Shown here in pieces: positions 1 through 10,600 of a stretch of 64,000 nucleotides of DNA; within the stretch, counting starts at the first letter, position 1; each line of letters starts with the position of its first letter. The notes below the pieces were generated by a model, which saw nothing but the letters and a program-made list of their open reading frames with translations, ran no database searches and had not been told where the DNA came from. Origin of the DNA: Capitulum mitella (lineage: Eukaryota; Arthropoda; Thecostraca; Pollicipedomorpha; Pollicipedidae); contig CP099847.1 of the NCBI GenBank assembly GCA_030062745.1, positions 3,766,304 through 3,830,303 of the forward strand, written 5' to 3'. The position numbers and the translations under genes were made by a program.

Positions 1-3000
1 TACATTTTCGCTGTAAAGACTAAAAATACAAGGGACTACGTCGGATCACTGAGACAACTTGAACGTTACGACACAGTAACTACATAAACTTGGTCCTGAC
101 AACAACATTCATGTCAGGAACAAACTGTCCAAATGCAAGTGACTGTCAATGCAAAACAGAAACTTTGTAGGTGAGACCCTCGGTATATTCTACCACTTCA
201 CTTCATTATCGGAAAGATAACGCAAGCGTCATGCTGGTGAATAGAGAGTTAATATTGCTACAAATAGAGGTAAAGAAAATGAACTCTGGGTCAGTTCAGC
301 ACATGGTTCCGTTCGGGAAAGTTTAAAAACGGTACCCGGTTCAAAATCAAGCAAAAAAGTTTCCAACCGCGAATGCATACGCATGGGACGAGTCCTTTTG
401 GGAACCAATTGTTGGAGGCTTACAACAGCCATAATTCTTCAGTTCTTTAACCTGCTGTAACCTAGCTTTGGACACACGAGCTCATATCCCGACGAAATCG
501 GTTGACTGGAGGCGAAACGCGGTCATTCCACACGAAGCGGAGACAGACAATGACAGATGAAGACGGACGTCAGCCACCTTCTACCGCCGTTAGCCGTCCT
601 CTACCTCTACCTCTACCATCGTCATTGAGTCATGACCAGGTGAACACCTGTGTCAGTTGGACGCCCGAAGGCCGACCCTCAGAAAAACCGTCCCCTTCTG
701 CCGTCTCCGGCGGTGTTATCGGCCCAGCTGATCAGCTCTGGCTGCAACTGATCACGGCACGAGCTGACAGGCAGGTACCGCGCCAACCGACCGCTTGCCG
801 AACCAGACCTCTGATCCGCCGCCGGAGTGCTGAATCATCTGTCGCGCTGACGGGGGCGCGGGCCGTCGCCGGTGCGGCCCGGCAGGCCGGATTCCTGCGG
901 CCGCTGGGAGGCAGGGCAGCCAGGGCGTTGTTGGGAGATGAGTCGCGTGACGAGAGCAGCCCTGACGGACGCCATTTAGCGCGGTCGGCCGTCTGCCGGC
1001 TGGCGCGGCGACCCCCGGCTGACTCAGCGGCCGGCTGGGCAGGTGCCGCCGCGCGGGATTTTCATGGTCGCCCTGTTCTGAGGAATCCCTTAGGGCTTCT
1101 TCATGCCATCCGGGTCTGCGGAGTCCTCCCGGGAGTCCTGGTTGCTTCCGCGTATTTTGTTACATTCCGAAGATGCCGATACTTCTTGGTTCTGTGGAAG
1201 ACGCGAAGGTCTTCTGACATAGCCCTGATCTTCTAAAACGTTCTGAGCCTTCTGAATCCGTCCTGGTGCTCTGATAGCGTTTAACCCGGCACCGCCTGGC
1301 GTGTTTTTGTATCCGTGACCGCCTGGGAGTGTCAAAAAGGGCACCCCCTGTTATCACAGAATTTAATCGTCGGATCTGAGCCGGTCTACCACCAGTCGAT
1401 AGCCCTGAGCCTTGCGATTCAGAAAACACTACGTCATCCCTGGTCTCGTGACTGATGACGCCACAGGTCACGTAAAACACATAACACGACGTCGGAAAAA
1501 CTGACACCGGTTCACACATCATGTCATCGGCAGTACTGGTCTACGGCCCTTCAGCTGGGTATCAAACGAAAAGCCACGATCTTCCGGATCAGAGACATAC
1601 CAAAACGCAGAAAAATGTCGGGTCAAGATCAGTCTAGGTTGGGTGACATGTTGGTTTTGCTTTACATGCCAAAGATCGATACTTACTGGCAGCCGTTTTG
1701 ATCCAAGTGACAAAAAGGACGGAAGTGAAATCTGACAGCCAGTTATGCGCTACCTGCTCTTCATCCTGTCAAGGTCAGCCTAGGTCAGGTCAGAGTAGGT
1801 TGCATTACTCTTTCTGACAAAGGGCAATATTTAGTCACTTGGATTGTTAAATGTGTCAAGTACGGCACTGAAATGAAATCCCATGATAATTAAATCTGCT
1901 CTGTGGACTCTTTATCAGGTCAAGTTCAAGCCAGGTTCGGGCGGATAGCCGTTTTTCTTTTTCTCACTAGGAACAATAATTTCTCCCTGCTGCTACTGCA
2001 CGGTCTTCCACAGTGTTGCATTTCATCTCGTTTCGCTATTCTTGGTCACGTGGATCAAAGATCAGCGGTAACCACCTTCATCACGCACTGTGCAAATCAG
2101 CCCAATTGTCATTATGCATGTAACATAGCATGACCTCTAATGTTGACGTGTTACGATCGTATATCCTTTTGGGGACCTTGACCTATGTAAATACAAATAA
2201 TCCATGCATTATATCCGCGAATATTATGAAAAACGAAACATGTACGTACCACCTTCCGGAAAGACGAAAACATGCATGCAAGAATTTACTTATGACGTCA
2301 TATCTCCATGACCTGATCCAGCATGGATATGGTTTTGATGTCAAAATATGTAAAATCGACTACTGAATAGATACTGACAGTTAAGTTGGGCTGGCTCTAA
2401 CGGTTCAAAAGTTATTCAAGAAAAATTGATGGGGTGCCCTATCTGTCACCCCCGGGCGGTACCGGGTTAAGCCTGTTGAACCCGCCCGGGTTTGCTGATC
2501 CCGTCTGCGCCTGGTGATGCCGTCCGCCAGCCAGCTGATACAGACCAGACTTTCTGATGTTGTACATAACTGCTATTACTGTCCAGATCTGCTGATACTG
2601 TCCAGATCTGCCGATACTGTCCAGGCCCATACGAAAAAGGCAAGGTGGCAGAGAGAACTACCAAGCCATTTGTGTTTATGAGGTTGGCACCCCACACATT
2701 CAAAGCTTCCGGACAACACCAGAAGTCCTAACGTAGCACTGCAACCAAATTTTCCCCTTTTTGTTATTTAGAAATTTTCGTCCCCTTTCCATTATTTTCG
2801 TTACATACAGGTGGCGGAAATCCCATCATTTTCGTGGTGCATGTTTCTCCTTGTTTCAGCAGTGTTAGGAACGTTTTTGGCAGTAAATCGTGCAGTACAA
2901 TGAGACAAAATGCTAGCATTAAGTTTTTGGCTCGCAAATAATTTGCTCCCGACCAGTTCCGTACCAACATAGTTTACAACCATCTCCGTCCAAATCGATC

Positions 3001-3439
3001 ATGGATGGCAGAATAACGCTGTCGATTTGTTTTTCTGTCTCAGTGCGGGTAATATGTTCATTAGCGTCCGAATATTAAGTATTCATTGAATTATCAGTGA
3101 CCAAAAAAGTTCCAGAGAACAATACGTAGGTCAAAACTTTGACTGCTCGCCTGTTACAGCTACATAAAGACAATGCTGAAACAGGCCTGGTTCGCTCTAT
3201 TCACGGCTCAAAATTCTGGGGTTTGGGAAAGTTTGTCCCGCCACACTGTTGCGAGATTTTAACATGACTTATGGTAAGCGACTGAAAAGAAACGGTACAA
3301 AGTCCTGTTCAGACCTCCATTTATTTTCGGAAGTTTACACTCATGGTTACAACACCCCACTTATGTGTCCGGGCGCAGTGGGCACATTAGAAAAAATATG
3401 TACCATGAACCAATGGCTACGGTAAGAAACGCGCTGAGA
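1..3439. other. 5' intergenic region, no gene recognised
   Basis: I see no protein family match on either strand. Open frames at 502-1236 and around 1090-1713 lack recognisable domains and overlap each other on opposite strands. Base composition changes from AT-rich (1-480) to GC-rich (about 700-1080) and back. Two perfect AP-1 sites (TGASTCA) lie at 626-632 and 1020-1026. They belong to the group that continues through the phosphatase gene downstream. Confidence 0.5.
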
Positions 3440-4133
3440 CCCACTTGCGGTGCGGCGGCCGTAGACATCATGGGACCAGACTGTTGCTCTTGGAGGCGTC
3501 GTTGGCACTGAAAGTCGGACAAGTATGTCCGCATGACTCAGCCGCTTTTGCGAGCCGCTGTCCTGGGTCTCATAAAGACACTACTTCGCTCAGGTGTTTG
3601 TGTTTCTGTCGCCCGAAATACCCCGCCGCGTGGCTCAGACGGTCGGCATTCCGCCGCGCACGATGGCGTTCCAGCCTGACTCATCAGACCGCCGTCTCCG
3701 CGAGATGTTTTGGCTACTCGCTCCGAATATCTTGCAATCGCGTCGATCGCCGATTAATCATCACGTGGCCGGCGGTCGCTCTGCGACGCGTGAATCAGCG
3801 GTAATGCGTCTGTCGCGCGTCGCATCCCCCCGGGTGGCGCAACCGGCTTCACGGGAGCGGGGTCGTTCCGCGCCCCGAGGCGCTCGCCGAACGCAGCCGG
3901 GACTCCCATTCAGCCGTCAGACTCTCAGTCATTTCCTGCGCCGCCGCCGCCGCGTCCGGCGCCGCCATTGGTCGTCGGCGCAGCGTCGGGCTCGTGAATC
4001 AGCAGCTGACGGCGGCACGGTCAGCTGTTCTGCGCGGCGCGCGGCCGCGGCCTGCCCCGGTCGGACGGTGCGCCGGTCCGCTCAGTGGACGACCGGGCGT
4101 TGGGGTGTGCGCACGCGCTCGTAGTGGGTCGTC
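3440..4133 (+). promoter_or_regulatory. Probable promoter and 5' UTR of the DUSP10-like gene
   Basis: This GC- and CpG-rich stretch directly precedes the first coding ATG at 4134. No TATA box is evident, so a CpG-type promoter is inferred. It holds two perfect AP-1 sites (TGACTCA) at 3534-3540 and 3677-3683. An in-frame TAG at 4122-4124 shows that the reading frame cannot extend far upstream unless an unseen exon is spliced in. The transcription start cannot be placed from sequence alone. Confidence 0.4.
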
Positions 4134-4677
4134 ATGATCGGCGGAGATCTGAAGCGGGAGGGCCTGCAGCTGAACTTCAGCCGGAGCATCAGCGCGCCGG
4201 CCGAGGCGGCGGCGCCCTGCGGCAGTCTGACGGTGCCCGGCCGGCTGCGGCCGGCCTCCCTGCCGGCCTCGCCCTGCTCCGAGGCGGCCGACGTGAAGAA
4301 GGCGCTGGTGCTGACCCGCACCCGGCGCTGCTCCAGCCAGGAGCTCGCCAAGAGGCTCGCCGCCGGCCCGAACGCCACGTTCGTCCTGCTGGACGTGCGG
4401 CCGTTCATCATGTACAACATGTCGCACATCCAGGGCGCCATCAACCTCAACTGCATGGATCGCTTCAACCGGCGCCGCCTGCAGCTCGGCAAGGCGTCGC
4501 TGGTCGAGCTGGCCTCCAACAAGGAGGCCAAGGACCTGCTGAAGCGCAGGACGTTTCGCGAGTTCATCGTGTGCGACGAGGCCACCACGGACCTGAGCCT
4601 GCTGCCATCGGCACACCCGCTGTTTATGGTCCTCGGCGCTCTCCTGGAGGACAACCGGGAACCCGTGCTCCTGGAAG
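4134..4677 (+). CDS. DUSP10-like exon 1: rhodanese / MAPK-binding domain
   Basis: The ATG at 4134 is the first in frame after the TAG at 4122. The exon encodes about 181 residues: a Ser/Ala/Pro-rich start of roughly 60 residues, then the rhodanese fold with [19 protein letters not shown], the basic kinase-interaction segment NRRRLQLGK, and [11 protein letters not shown]. It ends ..EPVLLEG at a GTACGT donor in phase 1. The matching exon 2 start restores the family sequence LEGG. Confidence 0.88.
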
Positions 4678-7600
4678 GTACGTCTCCTGTTGCGCTCTCT
4701 CTCTTCGGCCCTTACGTAACAGGCACGCCTCCTGCAGTTGGCGGCGGGATGCAGCGTTCAGTTCCAGTGTTCCTCGCTCCGCGCCTGCCGCCTGCTACCG
4801 TCACTCGGTCGGCGACCTTGCCGCTCGCCTCTGACGTCATTTCCGCGGCCCGGGGCCAGGCGGGCGGGCCCAACGGTAATTCGGCGCCTACCAGCAGCAG
4901 CGTAGCCGGGGATTCCAGGACGGGGCAGGAGGTCGAAAAATCCCTGGAAAAGCCCCCTGAAATGGCGGTCTGGAGGGACGCAGTACAGTAAAGAGAAACT
5001 GTCATCAGTTGTGAGTCATCCGGCCGTTGTTGGGCTCTCGATGCGCTGCTGCGTGTCGGCTGCCAGAGATGATGGCTGCCAGCGGTCAGGATTCAGGGAC
5101 GACAGCAGTCTGCCGCGGTCCTTTCCGCCAAGAACCGCCTGTTCCCGCCCTGACGCGTCCGAGATCCGCCTCGTGTTCGGCGTCCACGTTCTCACGGAAC
5201 AGACAACCCCGGCCCGTCTGAGATCTGCGCGATGTTCCCCGGATCGGAGGCAGCGATCGTGTGATGTGGGCAATCCTCTCCCCACGACTCTCGTCACTGA
5301 GCAACCGACCGGCTTGGTCCGTCCGTTCCCCGTCACAAACGCGGAGCAGTCTGAGCAGTCCCGATCAGAGCTCGAGCCTGACGCTGTGCATGCCATATTC
5401 CAGGCTCCCGTCACGCACTGTTGCCCCGGCTGACACAGGCTGCCATACACGCGATCTGCCCGGGCGGGATTCTGTTGTTACGTCACGGTCCCACGCGGTC
5501 TGCTTGTGCCATTATGACTCAGACGGCGGCGGTCGAGGCCGTGTGCACGTGCACGGCGGGCGGTGCCCGGCCGTTGTCCGGCCGGCCGGTTTGTGACGTG
5601 TATGCGTACGCCTGTGATTCATCGCAGGACCAGCAGATGTGGCAAGGGCAGTCGGCATTGGCCGGATTAGTTGGACCAGTCTAGCTTGATTGTAGCGTCG
5701 GTTGGAAGAGGGTGAATGTGAGTCGTGTGACTCCGTATGAAACAACTGTCACACCGACTCCTAAAACAATATTGACTCCGTCACTTAAAATTTGAGATAC
5801 GATGCCCGTCAAATATAAATGCCGTGTGGCATGGTTCTCACAAACTGCACAGTGGACGACGGACCTTACAGTAAAAACCTGGAGCAAATCCATCTTTTGG
5901 CGGATGTTTGTCTAATTGGTACCGCACCGTCTTCGTTGCTGAATACCCGCACCCCCATTCTGTACGGTACCGCCGGCCAGTTTTCCAGCGGTGTCTGGGA
6001 TCTGCGGGCTCCGTAATGGCGGCGTCGAGGTGTCGCAGTGGGCGGGCCCGCCGGACGTGGCGCACTTCCGGCCGCGGTGTTTCGGCGTGACGGACGGTTT
6101 CTCCCGGCACCGGAAGGCCGGCCGGACGTGGCGCAAAGTTTGAAACCCACCAATCCCGGCCAGGACTTGTAGGGGACGGGGGGGGGGGGCGAATGGGAGT
6201 TCGGGGCTGTGGCCTTCTTACGTGGTGGATTCTGAACTCTCGCACTGCCTTTTGTTTGGCCCGGAAACCCGTTTAAAACCGAGGTGACGTTGCTGTGGTT
6301 GACAGCAAAATCGGTTGAATTAGTTAAAATATGCTGTCAGCATCATACCCATCAGTTAGTATTACGCAAACCTTATTGGATGAGAGTTTCATTTCGTTAA
6401 CATCAATAGCATTCTACAAAATCATGTTACATTTGCACGCCAATGGTTTGTACCTCATGATCGCTGGCCGAAAATGGCTGCTGCAAGTGCAAATATGTAT
6501 ATCAACACTCAGCACAAAGACCCAGTTTCTTCTCTAGATACGCAGTGCACAGAGCTAGTCTGTAGTTCGAAAGATCCGTGATGACTCCCGGACTTCTGGC
6601 GTTTTTACGTTACCGTGTTTCTAACCACCGATGCGCACTGATGGACGGCTCGAGCGTGCCCTGTTGGCTCCCCGTCATAGCATCGCTTGCCGTAATGAAA
6701 TCTGGATCAATTTGAACAGTCGGCCGCGTCCGATGCTGTCACATTCGCTGCGCTTCTTCGCAGATCGGCGACGTGATTAAATTCTGTCTGTCGGGGTTCC
6801 ACCCGGCCTTCCCTGGGGATCGGGCGTCAACTGAGGGGTGCGGTCTGCCTATTGTGTCCATCACGCCGGCGAAATATTAGAAATAGCTGCTGTTGGCCTG
6901 ACGCTGTCAGGTGTCTAGGAGACAGTGTGTGTCAGCTGGCAAAGGCTAAGCCGTGGGTGGAAACACGTGACGTGAGAACTCGCGGCTGGTCTGACGACCG
7001 AGTCTTTTCTGAGTCGGCGCGCCCGCGATGTTCCCCGCGCTATTCTGAGCGGCGGGGAGCCCCTAGACGTTGGAGGTCCGGTGTGTCGGGACCCCGTAAA
7101 CTGTGCGCTGGCCGGGCCGCGCGTCGGGAACGCCGCGCCGTTGACGGATGGCCCGATGTGGAGCCGGCGCCAACGCTCGTGGCGCGAGCGTTTCCGGCCG
7201 TTCCGGAAACGGCCGTTAACGCCGGTACTCTCAACCCCATGGTTCCCCTCTTCCGGCCCCGTTCCCTTCCGTTCGCTAACAAATCGGGATCGCCTCTGTT
7301 TCCGCTTCCTTTGACGGCGGTGCCGACCCTCCGCCGTCCCGGCGTCCCGTGCACCTGGCGCCGAGCCTTTATCCGAGGCCGGCTGGCGGCCGGCACCGGA
7401 AGGGGGCGGATCAGCCCCCCGCCCGCTACTCTCCCCTCTTGTCCTCCCGGCCCGGCGCGTCGCGGGACCTTCCTGGTCCGGCCCTGTCCCGGCACCGCCC
7501 CTCGGTCCCGGCGGCTGACAGGGTGCGCCGCGGCCCGGTCTGCCCCGTGACGCGGTCCGCGGCGGCGGCGGCGGCGGTCGGCCGGTGGTCGCCCCGCCGG

Positions 7601-10600
7601 CGGCGACGCAAATAGCCGGCGGCGCCACGCACGGCGCCGGCCGTATGAGGCGACGGCGGCGCTCCCCCGACCGACGACCCCAGGCCGGCGGCGGCCGGAG
7701 GGCGCGGGGAGCCGCCCCGTCTGAGTCACCGTCTTATCTTACCGGGACCGGATCTCGCCGCCGCGCTGTCGCCGCCGTCGACGGGCGCTGACTCAACGTC
7801 GGCGGCGGCGACTGAGTCATGACTCGCGGCCGGCCGCCGCCGCTGCCGTGCCCGGGTCCCTTGCCCCGGCGGCGACTGAGTCATGACTCTTGAAACGGAC
7901 CGCCGCGCGCGCCCTGCCCTGCCCTGCCCTGCCCTGGTCCGGCAGCCGGCGAGTCAGGGGCTGCTGACAGCGGCCAACGGTCAGCGCTGATCGCCATGGC
8001 TGTCTGAAGGACTGGGTTTTCTGGGGGCCCACTCTATTGCCAGAAAAATGATGTGTCCTAGCGGACGAGCCGCCCGCGTCGAAGTGAAACTAAGTGTCTA
8101 GGGGCCTGTGAAGATACATTTTCTCCGTCTCTGCCAGAAACTGGATGTGTGTTGATGGGAGAATCGGACGGCCTCCGCTTGAAAAAACCTTATTGTGCTG
8201 CTGGGGACGTTTCTGATTGCTGAGTGATCGCTGACCCGAATTCAGTGAAACATGACTGCCGATCCCCGGAAGCTGATGTCTGAGTGTCGACCGTCGACCG
8301 TCGACCGTTGACCGTTGACCGCTGACGGCCGACCATGTTCCGGCAGGCGGCATGGCGGCGTTCGGTGAGCAGTTTCCGTCACTGTGCCGCTCGGAGCAGC
8401 GCCTGCAGGCAGCCGACGGGCCGGACCCCGTCTCACAGCGCCGGGAGCACGCGGACGAGATCGAGAAGGCGCGCGTCACGCAGATCCTGCCCTTCCTCTA
8501 CGTCGGCAACCAGCACGACGCCGAGGACCTGACCAATCTGAAGGTGAGAGCCGAGAGGCGGCGACGCTCGCGGATGCAGTTGGCTGTGACCTCGTCCTGT
8601 TTCAACCGCGCAGAGGCGTCGGAAAATCTGATGGCAGAAACGTGATGTTCAGCACCGCTATTTTGGGTCGCTAGTTACCTCAGTTTTACATTACGTTCGT
8701 TTCGTGTCATGGTATCCAAGAACCTACAGATTGCTGTTCGTTGTTCCGGAAACGGCCAAGAGCGTGGTATGTCATGATATTGCGCCGGAAAATTGGCATG
8801 CCTTTCTTATTTTGGCTCCTCAGGGACGAGCAAGGCAAAGAAAATGTGTGGTAGAGACGTACGTAGCTGTCTGTAGGCGGTGTCGTTACCATTCGAGACG
8901 TACTGTTTCCCCGGCTGCATGCCAGTACGCAGTTTCGGTTTTCGATTGGCGGAAATTGGAGCTCGCTGTTTTCTTTCTTTCGAAATTGCCGGCGCACAAA
9001 ATAAGGAAGCACGGAGTGTTTTCCCAACGCCTCCATATAAGACTTTGCGAACAGCTTTCCACCCTGGGGGTCTGTCGCAAACGTACACGCAAATCAGTCA
9101 AGCTCGGAGGTCAGTCAACGCAGGCCGACACGCGTCGTATTACCGGTGCGGAATGTCGGCAGATGAAACCTCTGGCTGACCGCCGCTTCTTGTGTCGCAG
9201 AGCTGCGGCATCACGCGCGTGCTGAACGTGACGTCGCACGTGCCGGGCTACCACCAGCAGCAGGGCATCAGCTACAAGACGCTGCCGGCCGCCGACTCTG
9301 GACAGCAGAACATCAGCCAGTACTTTGACGAGGCGCTAGAGTTTATCGGTGAGTGGTGCGACCGACCGGGAGACACGCCCTCACTGAGAGCGCAGAGTCT
9401 CCTGAGACGCTGCAGTCAGACGGGGGATCTTCAACCCTCACTGAGAGCGCAGAGTCTCCTGAGACGCTGCAGTCAGACGGGGATAATCAGCCCACACTGA
9501 GAGCACAGAATCACCTGAGACGCCACGGTCTGACGTGAGATCTTCAACCCTCACCGATAGGGTCCGTGGCTGGCGAGAAGTCCCTGCTCTCACTGAAAGC
9601 CCCATCAAGCCGGATGTGTAGCGCCCGGCACTTCTCGAGCTCGCTGCACATCAGACATGCACGCGCTGGAAGCCGCGCATCACAGCCAGGAATAGGATCT
9701 TAAAAAAGTGTCCCAAGGTCCGTGGTGTTTCTCCGCGCTGTTCAGAAAGGAGGCGCATTTCATGCGATGTCGCAGCATACAGTGTTCTCGTGAGGTGCAA
9801 ACAGGCATTAAGCGTGTGTCGACAGTCCATGTTTATCGTGGCGTGCACACAGGACATGTGTGCGTCCTGTGTGGGATGTCCTGACGGTCAGACGGACGTG
9901 CTGTCTGCTGCGGTGTTTCGGCAGGACGCAGTCTCCTAATACGTCCCCCGGGAAAGCTTGTCCGCGGCACTTTCCCTTCACTGTGCTACCGTACCGGACA
10001 CAGCGTTGTGTGACCAGTGCCGTGGCGTGGCGCCTGTCACTGCCACTTTCCGTCAGACAGCGTGTCCCGTGCTGTGTCCGCACGCGGCCACTCGACTCAG
10101 CTATGTCCGGCCAGACGGCGTGTCCTGTGCCGTTTCCGTACGCGGCCACTCGGCTCAGCTGTGTCCGGCCAGACAGCGTGTCCCGTGCCGTTTCCGTACG
10201 CGGCCACTCGGCTCAGCTGTGTCCGGCCAGACAGCGTGTCCCGTGCCGTTTCCGTACGCGGCCGCTCGGCTCAGCTGTGTCCGGCCAGACAGCGTGTCTC
10301 GGCCGTGTTCGCACGAGGCCACTCGTCTCAGCATGTCCGGCCAGACAGCGTGTCCCGTGCCGTTTCCGTACGCGGCCACTCGGCTCAGCTGTGTCCGGCC
10401 AGACAGCGTGTCCCGTGCCGTTTCCGTACGCGGCCACTCGGATCAGCTGTGTCCGGCCAGACAGCGTGTCCCGTGCCGTTTCCGTACGCGGCCACTCGGC
10501 TCAGCTGTGTCCGGCCAGACAGCGTGTCCCGTGCCGTTTCCGTACGCGGCCACTCGGCTCAGCTGTGTCCGGCCAGACGGCGTGACTCGGCCGCCCACCT

